Source: JAWWBL01 sp033720975 (lineage in GTDB: Bacteria > Actinomycetota > Acidimicrobiia > Spongiisociales > ZC4RG35). From it: a stretch of DNA of 14,636 nucleotides. A program made the position numbers and the translations under genes. Where the stretch lies: contig JAWWBL010000039.1 of the NCBI GenBank assembly GCA_033720975.1, positions 1 to 14,636 of the forward strand, in the 5' to 3' direction. Shown here one piece after another: positions 1 to 7,319 of this stretch (the stretch's first letter is position 1; each line of letters begins with the position of its first letter). Under the pieces are notes generated by a model that saw nothing but the letters and a program-made list of their open reading frames with translations, was not told the DNA's origin and did not search any database.

Positions 1-69
1 GTGCGGTCTCTGGACGATCACGAGTCGGGAGACGACGACCACGCGGCGGCTATCGAACTGCTCGTCTAA
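1..69 (+). CDS. 3' end of an unidentified plus-strand gene (partial)
   Basis: Frame 1 is open from the window edge to a TAA at 67-69 and encodes 22 residues rich in Asp, His and Ala, ending IELLV. Nothing in this fragment identifies a family. The case for a real gene is position: it ends exactly one base before the serA stop (TGA on the minus strand, 70-72), the same tail-to-tail packing seen at 13477-13480, and a hairpin covers both stops. A 22-codon open frame is weak evidence in GC-rich DNA, so this could also be the flank of a gene outside the window. Confidence 0.35.
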   Translation: MRSLDDHESGDDDHAAAIELLV

Positions 70-81
70 TCAGTCGAGCTG
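58..81. terminator. Possible bidirectional hairpin at a convergent junction
   Basis: GCTCG at 60-64 pairs with CGAGC at 75-79. After a T-T mismatch (65/74) the stem continues with 66-67 against 72-73, leaving a 4-base loop; outside it, C58 pairs with G81 across a T-T mismatch. The hairpin contains the TAA at 67-69 and the complementary TGA of serA at 70-72. There is no T-tract on either side. It is weaker than the hairpin at 13467-13493, and the call rests partly on that parallel. Confidence 0.3.
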
Positions 82-1032
82 GTCGGCGTTTATCGCAGAG
101 GAATTGTCGCCGGATCCCAGCACCAGCCTCATCCCCTCGGCGACCTCGGCTGCGACCGCGACCTGAGCTTCCGCCGTGGAGGCACCCAGATGTGGGGTCA
201 TGACCAGATTGGGGGCGGAACGCAATGGGCTGTCCGCCGGCAGGGGCTCGTGCTCGAAAACATCGAGGGCTGCCCCAGCAATGTGGCTGCCCTTCAACGC
301 GGCAGCGAGCGCCTCCTCGTCGATCACGCCACCCCGGCTCGCGTTGACGAGGAACGAGCTCGGCTTCATGCGGTCGAGCACTCGGCTATCTACGAGATTG
401 CGGGTCTCGTCGTTCAGGGGGACATGGATGGAGACGACGTCGGCCCTCGAGATCACATCCTCCAAATCGACCAGCGCTATGCCCAGCTCCGCCGCCCTCG
501 ACTCCGTTAGGTAAGGGTCATAAGCCACCACATCCATCCCGAATGCCTGGCACCGCATCGCCACTTCACCCCCGATCCGCCCAGCGCCGATCAAGCCGAG
601 TGTCTTTCCCTTCAGCTCTGATCCGACCAACGACGACCGATCCCAGCGTCCCTCGCGGATCGATCTATCAGCTGCTGCCACGTTCCGGACCATCGACAGG
701 ACCAAAGCCATGGTCAGCTCGGCTGCTGCAGTTGTATTCCCGCCGGGCGCGTTGAGAACAGCAACCCCGCGTCTGGTGGCAGAGGGCAAATCGATGTTGT
801 CCACACCGACGCCTGCCCTTCCCACGGCACGGAGCGTGGGTGCGCGGTCCAGCATCTCATCATCGACGTTGGTGGCGCTCCGCACGATCAAACCCTCGCA
901 GGAGGCGATGGCGTCCCAGAACTCGCCCGAGGTCGAGTCGTCGACACGCACAACCGTGAAGCGAGGGTCGCTGGTGAGCGGTTCGAGGCCCTCCTCAGAG
1001 ACCCGATCGGTCACGACGACAGTCGTGCTCAA
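70..1032 (-). CDS. serA: D-3-phosphoglycerate dehydrogenase, short form (320 aa)
   Basis: Oxidises 3-phosphoglycerate to 3-phosphohydroxypyruvate with NAD+, the first step of phosphorylated serine synthesis, in the cytoplasm. The Rossmann motif GAGRIG is at residues 149-154, with the NAD-binding Asp in AYDPY near 172. The catalytic residues of 2-hydroxyacid dehydrogenases are visible: Arg233 in NASRGG, Glu262 in FEHEPLP and His281 in TPHLGAS. At 320 residues the protein is only the catalytic core and lacks the ASB and ACT regulatory domains of the roughly 530-residue actinobacterial enzyme, so feedback inhibition by serine through an ACT domain is not expected. The start is a TTG overlapping the TGA of the upstream aminotransferase (TTGA, 1029-1032), with a GGGGGA run just upstream. 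It could be a related 2-hydroxyacid dehydrogenase, but the aminotransferase neighbour favours the serine pathway. Confidence 0.88.
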   Translation of the reverse strand: MSTTVVVTDRVSEEGLEPLTSDPRFTVVRVDDSTSGEFWDAIASCEGLIVRSATNVDDEMLDRAPTLRAVGRAGVGVDNIDLPSATRRGVAVLNAPGGNTTAAAELTMALVLSMVRNVAAADRSIREGRWDRSSLVGSELKGKTLGLIGAGRIGGEVAMRCQAFGMDVVAYDPYLTESRAAELGIALVDLEDVISRADVVSIHVPLNDETRNLVDSRVLDRMKPSSFLVNASRGGVIDEEALAAALKGSHIAGAALDVFEHEPLPADSPLRSAPNLVMTPHLGASTAEAQVAVAAEVAEGMRLVLGSGDNSSAINADQLD

Positions 1033-2156
1033 CTGAGAACGTCCCCCAGGGCGTCCAGAAGCGAGGCGAGCTCGTCAACCGTGTGGTCGCCCATATGTCC
1101 GATACGGATCGTTGAATCGCTCAGCTTCCCGTACCCGCCTCCTACCACAAAGCCTCGCTCGAGCATGGCGGAGACGACCTCCTCGGCTCCCGACCCACCA
1201 GGGATAGTGACACATGTGACCGTTGGCGACCGGTGACCCTCCCCTGCCAGGACGTCGATAGCACTGCCGGCGGACCTCATTTCCTCCACCCAACGAATTG
1301 TCATCTGCTGCATCGCGCGATGGCGGGCCCAACGGGCTTCCATTCCCTCGGATTGGATCCGCCCAAGTTGGTGGTCGAGGGCGTAGAGGAGCGAGATGGC
1401 CGGTGTCGCCGGCGTCTGATGGCTGGCGAGTTGGTCCATGAGCATGTCGAGGTCGAAATACCAGCCGCGGCCCTCCGCCTGCCGGGACCTAAGAATCATC
1501 GCTTCGGACGCAACGGCGAAGGCAAGCCCCGGGGGGAGGGCTAGAGCCTTCTGCGAGCCCGTCAGGATGTATTCGATCCCCCATTCATCGGTGCGGGTCT
1601 CTACACCGCCTATGCCCGTCACCGAGTCGACAAGCAGCATCGTCTCCTCGAACTCCCCGACGACAACTGCCATCTCCTCCAGCTCCTGGAGGGCCCCGGT
1701 CGAAGTCTCCGACTGGCTCAAGGTCACTGCGTCATATCGATTGACCTCGAGCCGGTCGGCCAGCTGGTCCGGCGGGTGGACGCTGCCCCACTCAACGTCC
1801 CACTGATCTACCTCGAAGCCGCACGCCCGCGCGATCTCGGCGAATCGCTCCGAGAAGGCGCCGTTTACCAGGCTGAGGACCCGTCCGTCCTTGCGGGCGT
1901 TGCGAACTCCTGCCTCCATCAAGCCTGTAGCCGAGGACGTCGAGATGATCACCGGCCGCTTGGTAACAAAGACGGGCTTCAGACCTTCGACCAACCCCGA
2001 CATCAGCTCTTGGATCGCCTGCCCTCGGTGGCCGATCATCTGCTGGGCTTGGGCTTCGAGTACTTCTCGATGGACTTCGGTCGGTCCGGGCAGGAAGAAG
2101 CGGCCGGGTTCCAAGGGTTGCCTCATTGACACTGTTTTACCAGGCCGGTGTGGCAC
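1029..2156 (-). CDS. Class V PLP aminotransferase (serine-pyruvate / alanine-glyoxylate type), possible phosphoserine aminotransferase
   Basis: A fold-type I PLP enzyme of the small class V group that includes serine-glyoxylate and alanine-glyoxylate aminotransferases. Numbered from the GTG start: FFLPGPTEV at 20-28 and IGHRG at 41-45 are family signatures, SETSTG near 149-154 replaces the usual HxETSTG, Asp177 in VDSVTGIGG should contact the PLP pyridine nitrogen, and Lys203 in GSQKALALPPG is the Schiff-base lysine. The gene overlaps serA by 4 bases. Established cases exist in which small class V enzymes replace the classical SerC, so a role converting phosphohydroxypyruvate to phosphoserine is a reasonable inference; glyoxylate or pyruvate transamination is the alternative. 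Two starts are possible. GTG at 2156 has a TGAGG ribosome site 7 bases upstream. ATG at 2126 lacks one but gives the N-terminal length typical of the family. Confidence 0.85.
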   Translation of the reverse strand: MPHRPGKTVSMRQPLEPGRFFLPGPTEVHREVLEAQAQQMIGHRGQAIQELMSGLVEGLKPVFVTKRPVIISTSSATGLMEAGVRNARKDGRVLSLVNGAFSERFAEIARACGFEVDQWDVEWGSVHPPDQLADRLEVNRYDAVTLSQSETSTGALQELEEMAVVVGEFEETMLLVDSVTGIGGVETRTDEWGIEYILTGSQKALALPPGLAFAVASEAMILRSRQAEGRGWYFDLDMLMDQLASHQTPATPAISLLYALDHQLGRIQSEGMEARWARHRAMQQMTIRWVEEMRSAGSAIDVLAGEGHRSPTVTCVTIPGGSGAEEVVSAMLERGFVVGGGYGKLSDSTIRIGHMGDHTVDELASLLDALGDVLS

Positions 2157-2163
2157 AGCATCG

Positions 2164-2168
2164 CCTCA
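2164..2168 (-). promoter_or_regulatory. Ribosome binding site for the GTG start of the aminotransferase
   Basis: TGAGG on the minus strand sits 7 bases upstream of the GTG at 2156 and includes the TGA stop of the preceding lipoprotein gene. It favours the GTG start over the ATG at 2126, which has no clear Shine-Dalgarno sequence. Confidence 0.4.
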
Positions 2169-2468
2169 CCCGTCCTCGACTGACAAAGCAACCCTCTCTC
2201 CGTCCCTGACCTCCCAACCGACGACGACCGGCTCGCCCGAGCGAAGATGGTCCCGAAGATGGGGTAGAGGAAAGGCGTAGTCGACACCGGCGACGGGAAT
2301 GAAATCGAGTCGTTCCCCCTCGACCAGGACCGTGAATGACACGACATCCTCGAACGACCCGTCGACTTCGACCACGATCCCTCGCACCGTGCCCGACGAG
2401 GGAGCGCAGGCGAAGGCGAGAACCAGCGTCGCGGCTAGCCAACGGACAGCGGGTCGAGCCGCTCCCAT
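2166..2468 (-). CDS. Small lipoprotein of unknown function (100 aa)
   Basis: The N-terminus has two Arg residues, a hydrophobic stretch and a lipobox (LAFAC, Cys21), so it should be a lipid-anchored extracytoplasmic protein. The mature part (about 80 residues) looks like an all-beta domain with alternating hydrophobic strands (GIVVEVDG, FTVLVEG, VVVGWEV) and an HLRDH segment at residues 70-74 that places two histidines one helical turn apart. I do not recognise a named family. The ATG overlaps the end of ctaG by 34 bases and has a clear GAGGAG site 5 bases upstream, which makes this start convincing. Its place directly behind ctaG suggests a role on the outer face near the oxidase; the histidines could bind a metal, but that is inference only. 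Confidence 0.75.
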   Translation of the reverse strand: MGAARPAVRWLAATLVLAFACAPSSGTVRGIVVEVDGSFEDVVSFTVLVEGERLDFIPVAGVDYAFPLPHLRDHLRSGEPVVVGWEVRDGERVALSVEDG

Positions 2469-3238
2469 CCGCGCTCCTCGTTGCTCCAGCGAAACCAAAT
2501 AACCGCGATAGTCGCCCAGATCAGCAGGCCGCCACCCAATTTCATGACGATTCCGGCGATGGTCTGATCGGCGACAGCCGTTAGACCCCAAGCCAATGCG
2601 GCATCGCCGTAGATCGGATAGATAGGAGCGGACGAGAAGGTGAGAAATGATGCAGGAATGGTGGGGAGTAGAGACTGGAGGAAGAGGTAGAGCATCTGCG
2701 CCGGTCGGCGCAGCTTCGGGATGGCCGGTGTCGGGGAGAGCACGGGCATCCACATCAGTCCTGCCGATACGAACAACAGGTAGTGAATGGTGAAATGAGC
2801 CACGGAGTTCGTGAGCATCAAAGAGACCATCTCGGGCCAATGGATGAGGATGAAAGTGGTATTGAAGGCCACGAATGCCGGGACGGCCCTGGACATCGGG
2901 CGGAGCCAGGCAGCCACCTTCGGGTGGCCCAGAGTGGCGTCCGCCAACCACCGGGGCGTGCCCATCAACAGCAGGGGCGGGACCGCCAGGCCCAGCACCA
3001 TGTGCTCGATCATGTGCACCGTGAACAGGGACTGCTCGCCGACGTCGTGAAGCGGCCAATCCGAGACGGCGAGGATCAAAGCCAGCCCCAGATACCACTG
3101 GAACCACTGCCGTCGGGTGGGACCGGGCATGGATCTGGCTGCCAGGAGGCGAATACGCGTGTTCGCGTACCAATAGCCCAGCCCGAGCACGAACACGACG
3201 GCCCACACGTCGAAGTGGGGGTGCCAGGCGGGTATCAC
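2435..3238 (-). CDS. ctaG: Cytochrome c oxidase assembly factor CtaG (caa3-type family)
   Basis: A polytopic membrane protein of the Caa3_CtaG family, which is needed for active caa3-type oxidase, probably through copper delivery to subunit I. The 267 residues contain about seven hydrophobic segments, beginning at WAVVFVLGLGYWY (12-24), and a conserved His pair in the membrane segment MIEHMVLG (His75 just before it, His79 within it), with further His at 133, 148 and 152. The start is a GTG 5 bases beyond the subunit IV stop, with a strong GGGGAGG site 9 bases upstream. The frame stays open far upstream, but that extension is out-of-frame reading of the subunit III and IV genes. It overlaps the next lipoprotein gene by 34 bases. 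Confidence 0.88.
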   Translation of the reverse strand: MIPAWHPHFDVWAVVFVLGLGYWYANTRIRLLAARSMPGPTRRQWFQWYLGLALILAVSDWPLHDVGEQSLFTVHMIEHMVLGLAVPPLLLMGTPRWLADATLGHPKVAAWLRPMSRAVPAFVAFNTTFILIHWPEMVSLMLTNSVAHFTIHYLLFVSAGLMWMPVLSPTPAIPKLRRPAQMLYLFLQSLLPTIPASFLTFSSAPIYPIYGDAALAWGLTAVADQTIAGIVMKLGGGLLIWATIAVIWFRWSNEERGWERLDPLSVG

Positions 3239-3243
3239 CCGGC

Positions 3244-3555
3244 TCAGCCTCCCCGGATCGCCACTACCCCCAGCGCGGACAGGACCACCAGGTAGAGGGC
3301 GCCGGCGAGGATGAACCCGGCGGTGAAGAACTTGTTGAGAGTGCCCTTCTCGAACCTGAGATGCATGTACCAGCCGACGACGATCACGAACTTGAGAAGG
3401 GCGAGGCTGATGAGGATCACCGCGTTCAGGGCTCCTAGGGAGAGCGCCCGGTCGAGATAGAACATTCCAACCTCGATCGCGGTCAAAACCGCGAGGATCA
3501 CGGCGATCATCCAGTACTGCCGCGGCGTGGGGTGGGCGTGGTGCTCGGAGCTCAT
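3244..3555 (-). CDS. ctaF: Cytochrome c oxidase subunit IV (prokaryotic COX4 type)
   Basis: A 103-residue protein with a His-rich N-terminus (SSEHHAHPTP) and three hydrophobic segments at about 15-34, 41-63 and 75-97. The middle one carries the ALLKFVIVVGWYMHLRFE signature of the prokaryotic subunit IV family, seen at the end of caa3 and bo3 oxidase operons. It is a small structural or assembly subunit without cofactors. Its ATG overlaps the TGA of subunit III (ATGA, 3552-3555) and has no Shine-Dalgarno sequence, so it probably depends on translational coupling. The gene continues 5 bases later into ctaG. Confidence 0.85.
   Translation of the reverse strand: MSSEHHAHPTPRQYWMIAVILAVLTAIEVGMFYLDRALSLGALNAVILISLALLKFVIVVGWYMHLRFEKGTLNKFFTAGFILAGALYLVVLSALGVVAIRGG
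3248..3254 (-). promoter_or_regulatory. Ribosome binding site fixing the GTG start of ctaG
   Basis: GGGGAGG on the minus strand, inside the last codons of the subunit IV gene and 9 bases before the GTG at 3238. It identifies the true start within a frame that is open for about 400 bases further upstream. Confidence 0.6.
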
Positions 3556-4175
3556 GTCGGCGGCAAAGAGAGGAGGTAGACGACAGTGAAGATGACGATC
3601 CAGATGATGTCGACGAAGTGCCAGTAGAGGCCAACCAGCTCCAGGTTCAGACCTTGCTTCTCGCTGAGCGAGCCCTGTCGGCGGGAGATCCCCCACAGTG
3701 AGAGCAGCATGATCACCCCAATGGCCACGTGGGTGCCGTGAAAGCCGGTCAGGAGGTAGAAAGCCGATGCGGCGGGGTTGGTGGACAGCTTCATGTCGAA
3801 CTCGACGATGAACTCGGTGAACTCGAACACTTGCCCCCCCAGGAAGACCGAGCCCAGTGCCGCCGTGGCGAACAGCCAGGTCCTGGTCCCGTTCTGGTCG
3901 TTGCGACTGAGCGCGTTGTGGGCGAGAACCATGGTCAGTGAGCTCATCAGCAGCACGAAAGAGCTGACCGAGGTGAATGGGATGTCGTAGATCTCGGCCG
4001 GGTAGGGACCGGGGAACCCGCCCCGATTCGAGTACAAGAGATAGTTGGTGATCAGGGCACCGAAAAACAGGAACTCCGAGCTGAGGAAGACCCACATGCC
4101 GAGCTTGGTGTGGCTGACTCCGACGCCCTCGTGCTCGTTGTGATGAGCTGGAGCCTCGTGAATGACGTCACTCAT
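3552..4175 (-). CDS. ctaE: Cytochrome c oxidase subunit III
   Basis: A heme-copper oxidase subunit III of 207 residues with five membrane segments (about 26-48, 68-88, 100-118, 138-160 and 186-204). This is the short form lacking the first two helices of the mitochondrial protein, as is usual in actinobacteria. Family features are KLGMWVFLSSEFLFFG (24-39), TGFHGTHV (143-150) with its conserved His pair, and GLYWHFVDIIWI (182-193) near the C-terminus. Subunit III stabilises proton uptake by subunit I. The ATG at 4175 has a GGAG site just upstream and overlaps the end of ctaD by 8 bases. Confidence 0.95.
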   Translation of the reverse strand: MSDVIHEAPAHHNEHEGVGVSHTKLGMWVFLSSEFLFFGALITNYLLYSNRGGFPGPYPAEIYDIPFTSVSSFVLLMSSLTMVLAHNALSRNDQNGTRTWLFATAALGSVFLGGQVFEFTEFIVEFDMKLSTNPAASAFYLLTGFHGTHVAIGVIMLLSLWGISRRQGSLSEKQGLNLELVGLYWHFVDIIWIVIFTVVYLLSLPPT

Positions 4176-6207
4176 CGACGAGCTCCTTGTCCACGGCCTT
4201 GTCCCTTTCGTCTTCATCGACGTGCTCATCGTGGGGCTCTTCCAAAGGCTCGATCCCCCAGCCAATGGCGGCGGAGAGGCTTATGACCGCGCCAATGAGG
4301 ATCAGGGCCTTGCCGAAAGCAGAGGTGTGGTAGATGATCCCGTAGAAAATGATCGGGAACCCGAGAGCGAGAAGCAGCGGGAAATACGACGGATTGGGGA
4401 GGTGGATCGCCTCCGTCGGGTTGTTCCCATCATGTTCGAGCCGGGCGATCACCTCATCTGCGTCGTCCCTTCGCACTGCCCGTCCCTCTGCGTCCTCGTC
4501 GTACTTCATGTGCCAGAAGTGGTCGAGGCGGGTCACGACGGGAGGCGTGGCGAAGTTGTACTCGGGGGTCGGGCTGGGGATAGACCACTCCAGGGTCCTG
4601 GCGTCCCATGGGTCCAGACCCGAGTCCTCGCCGTGCCGGCGGCTGTGATACCAGTTGTAGATGAACACGAGGATCGAGAGAGCGATGACGAAGGCCCCGA
4701 TGGTCACCACCACATTCCAGGGCTCCAACCCGAACTCCGGTGCATATTTCCAGGTTCGCCGGACCATTCCCTGGAGCCCGAGCCAGTGCATCGGGGCAAA
4801 CGTCAGGTTGAAGCCGACGAACTGCATCCAGAAATGGGTCTTCCCGAGTCTCGGGTTCATCACCTTGCCGGTGAGCTTGGGGAACCAGTAGTAGAGACCC
4901 GCAAACAGGCCGAACACCGCCCCACCAAACAGCACGTAGTGGAAGTGGGCAACGATGTAGTAGGTGTCGGTCTGCTGCCAGTCCGAGGGAACCACGGCGT
5001 GGGTGACACCCGAGAGCCCGCCGATGGTGAACATCGCCACGAAGCCAATTGCGAAGAGCATCGGCGGGGTGAAGCGGATTCGGCCCCCCCACATGGTCCC
5101 CAACCAGTTGAAGATCTTGATCCCGGTGGGGATTGCGATGGTCATCGTCGCCAGCCCGAATGCGGCTTGCGCCACGGGTGTGATGCCTGAGGCAAACATG
5201 TGGTGGGCCCACACGCCGAAGCCGAGAAACGCGATAGCCGCCCCAGCGAACACCACTGCCGAGTAGCCGAACAGCGGTTTCTTGGAGAACACAGGCAGGA
5301 CTTCAGAGACGATCCCCATCGCCGGGAGGATCAGGATGTAGACCTCGGGATGGCCAAACAGCCAAAAGAGGTGCTGCCAGAGGATGGGATCACCGCCTGC
5401 AGACGCCGCGAAGAACAGTGAGCCGAATTGGCGATCGAATGTCACCATGAATAGGGCCACGGCGATGATCGGCAGTGAGAACAGCAGTAGGAATGCCACA
5501 ACAGTGGACATCCAGACGAAGACCGGCATCCGCAGAAGCCGCATCCCTTTGGCACGCATGTTGAGAACAGTGACGATGAAGTTGATCGACGAGATCAGAG
5601 AGGCCAGGCCGATGATCTGAAGGCCCAAGGCCCAGTAGTCCATCGCAGTCCCCGGTGAGTAGAGAGGACCCGCGTTTGGCTGATATCCAAACCACCCACC
5701 ATCCGGAGAGTCCGCGAGCCAGTTGAAGCTCCCAGGACCACCACCGGGAGCCAGGTTCCCGGGTACGCCCTCGGCGCCGATTGGGGCGAGAGAGGTGCCG
5801 AAGAAGAACGTCGAATAGAGGAAGATCGCGCCAAAGAAGAAGATCCACCAGGACAGGGCGTTGAGTCGGGGAAACGCCACGTCTCTTGCCCCGATCATGA
5901 GCGGGATCAGGTAGTTCATGAATGCGGCAGACGCCGGCATGATGAACAGGAAGACCATCGTCGTTCCGTGCATCGTGAAGAGCGCGTTGTAGGCCCCGGC
6001 AGTGAGGAACTCCGAATTGGCCTGAGCAAGTTGAACCCGCAGCAATAGGGCCTCGATCCCACCGATCAGGAAGAAGAAGAAGGCCGCATAGCCGTACAAA
6101 ATGCCGATCTTCTTGTGATCGACGGTCGTCAGCCACGAGACCCAACCCGTGGTCGACGAGGGACGCTTGAAGATGGTGGTCGCCTGACGCTCGGCGGTAG
6201 CTGTCAT
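4168..6207 (-). CDS. ctaD: Cytochrome c oxidase subunit I with C-terminal two-helix extension
   Basis: The catalytic subunit of an A-type heme-copper oxidase, reducing O2 to water and pumping protons. Of 679 residues, the core shows His80 (FTMHGTT) and His423 for low-spin heme, His421 (AHFHY) for the high-spin heme, and His286, His335 and His336 for CuB, with Tyr290 in GHPEVY placed for the His-Tyr cross-link. Asp109 and Asn116 (RDVAFPRLN) match the D-channel entrance, Glu288 its end, and Lys364 the K-channel. After a hydrophilic link (about 525-605) there are two extra membrane segments (608-627, 632-650) and a very acidic tail. The ATG at 6207 overlaps the subunit II stop (ATGA) and has GAGGAG 6 bases upstream; an ATG 18 bases earlier lacks this spacing. 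Confidence 0.97.
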   Translation of the reverse strand: MTATAERQATTIFKRPSSTTGWVSWLTTVDHKKIGILYGYAAFFFFLIGGIEALLLRVQLAQANSEFLTAGAYNALFTMHGTTMVFLFIMPASAAFMNYLIPLMIGARDVAFPRLNALSWWIFFFGAIFLYSTFFFGTSLAPIGAEGVPGNLAPGGGPGSFNWLADSPDGGWFGYQPNAGPLYSPGTAMDYWALGLQIIGLASLISSINFIVTVLNMRAKGMRLLRMPVFVWMSTVVAFLLLFSLPIIAVALFMVTFDRQFGSLFFAASAGGDPILWQHLFWLFGHPEVYILILPAMGIVSEVLPVFSKKPLFGYSAVVFAGAAIAFLGFGVWAHHMFASGITPVAQAAFGLATMTIAIPTGIKIFNWLGTMWGGRIRFTPPMLFAIGFVAMFTIGGLSGVTHAVVPSDWQQTDTYYIVAHFHYVLFGGAVFGLFAGLYYWFPKLTGKVMNPRLGKTHFWMQFVGFNLTFAPMHWLGLQGMVRRTWKYAPEFGLEPWNVVVTIGAFVIALSILVFIYNWYHSRRHGEDSGLDPWDARTLEWSIPSPTPEYNFATPPVVTRLDHFWHMKYDEDAEGRAVRRDDADEVIARLEHDGNNPTEAIHLPNPSYFPLLLALGFPIIFYGIIYHTSAFGKALILIGAVISLSAAIGWGIEPLEEPHDEHVDEDERDKAVDKELVDE

Positions 6208-7316
6208 TGATTGCTCCTCAGCCACGTGATCAGGACATCGATCTCACCTTCCGTCAAAGCCAAGTTCGGCATGAAGCTTCCCGGCTTGACGTTTGGCGGA
6301 TCGGCCAGCCACTCCTTCAGCGCTGCCTCGTAGGTTTCGCCTTGCCCGGGCATGGTGGCCCCTGCAAACACAGTTCGCGACCCGAAGTGGGTCAGGTCCG
6401 GGCCGTTGAAGGCGTCGCGAGCCACGACATTCGAAGCCGAGTCATCGTCGAACCGGACAGTGTGACACTGCACGCAGCCCTTGTTGACGAACACCTGATA
6501 TCCCTCCCACTCAGGAGTGCCCTCGGCGGGGAGGACGGCCGGCTCCTGTTGGGCTGCGAGCCACGTCTCGTACTCGGATGCCCCGACCGCGAGGACCCGA
6601 GCTCGCATCAGTGAGTGGGAGAGGCCACAGAACTCGGCGCAGTGGCCCCAGTACTCACCGGGCTCGTCGGCTTGGATTCTCAACAATGTGGTCTGGCCGG
6701 GCACGAGGTATCGCTTTCCCATCAAAGCCGGCACCCAGAAGTTATGGAGGACGTCATCAGACGTCATCGTCAGGCATATCTCCTCCCCGGTGGGGATGAC
6801 CAGGACATTGGCCGTGTCGACGCCGGCGTCGGGGTAGCGGTACTCGAACCACCATTGGTGCCCTATCACCTCGATCTCCATGGCGTCGTCCGAACAATCG
6901 GCAAGGTCGAAAATCCCTGAAACCGTGGGAACGGAGATCCCGGCAAGGATGAGGGCGGGGATGATGGTCCAGATCACCTCTAGCTTCGGGCTGCCATGGG
7001 TTTGCTTCGGCTCCTTGCGACCGTCCTTGTCACGGAAGGCGAAAACGATCACGAGGACCGCCCCCATGACCAAGACGAACACGGCGGTAGCAATCCAGAA
7101 GACAAGCCAGAAGAGCCCATCGATGTGCTCCGCGAATGGTCCTGCCGGTTCGAATGTGGTCAGCGGCGCATCTTCGATCTCGATCAGCGCACAGGAGCCA
7201 AGCAATACGGACACGGCCACGAGGGCGCCAAGACGCGCGAGCGGATTCCGGGACGGGACCATCGGGTCGGCATCATAAGAAGAATCGGCAGGGCCGACCA
7301 ACTCATCCCTCGCCAT
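6204..7316 (-). CDS. ctaC: Cytochrome c oxidase subunit II with fused cytochrome c domain (caa3-type)
   Basis: The electron entry subunit, anchored in the membrane and facing outside. Numbered from the ATG at 7316: a lipobox LLGSC (Cys42) suggests a lipoprotein, followed by helices at about 67-94 and 113-136. The CuA domain has GHQWWFEYRYP (152-162) and the full ligand set His191, Cys226, Glu228, Cys230, His234 and Met237. The C-terminal third is a cytochrome c domain with heme motif CVQCH (281-285) and Met349 (SFMPNL) as likely sixth ligand. Carrying its own cytochrome c makes this a caa3-type oxidase. The ATG is 3 bases past the upstream stop. A second ATG at 7262 would give a more usual signal peptide but has no ribosome site, so the 18-residue N-terminal extension is uncertain. 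Confidence 0.96.
   Translation of the reverse strand: MARDELVGPADSSYDADPMVPSRNPLARLGALVAVSVLLGSCALIEIEDAPLTTFEPAGPFAEHIDGLFWLVFWIATAVFVLVMGAVLVIVFAFRDKDGRKEPKQTHGSPKLEVIWTIIPALILAGISVPTVSGIFDLADCSDDAMEIEVIGHQWWFEYRYPDAGVDTANVLVIPTGEEICLTMTSDDVLHNFWVPALMGKRYLVPGQTTLLRIQADEPGEYWGHCAEFCGLSHSLMRARVLAVGASEYETWLAAQQEPAVLPAEGTPEWEGYQVFVNKGCVQCHTVRFDDDSASNVVARDAFNGPDLTHFGSRTVFAGATMPGQGETYEAALKEWLADPPNVKPGSFMPNLALTEGEIDVLITWLRSNQ
6214..6219 (-). promoter_or_regulatory. Ribosome binding site fixing the start of ctaD
   Basis: GAGGAG on the minus strand lies 6 bases before the ATG at 6207 and inside the last codons of ctaC. It selects this start over the in-frame ATG at 6225. Confidence 0.6.
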
Positions 7317-7319
7317 GTC

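Noticed and set aside
2468..3206. Long N-terminal extension of the small lipoprotein frame
   Set aside because: Upstream of 2468 the frame reads ctaG out of phase. The GAGGAG site and signal peptide place the start at 2468.
4162..5190. A 342-codon plus-strand open frame
   Set aside because: Antisense to the C-terminal half of ctaD, whose ligands are all intact; the product is low-complexity in His, Glu, Asp and Pro.
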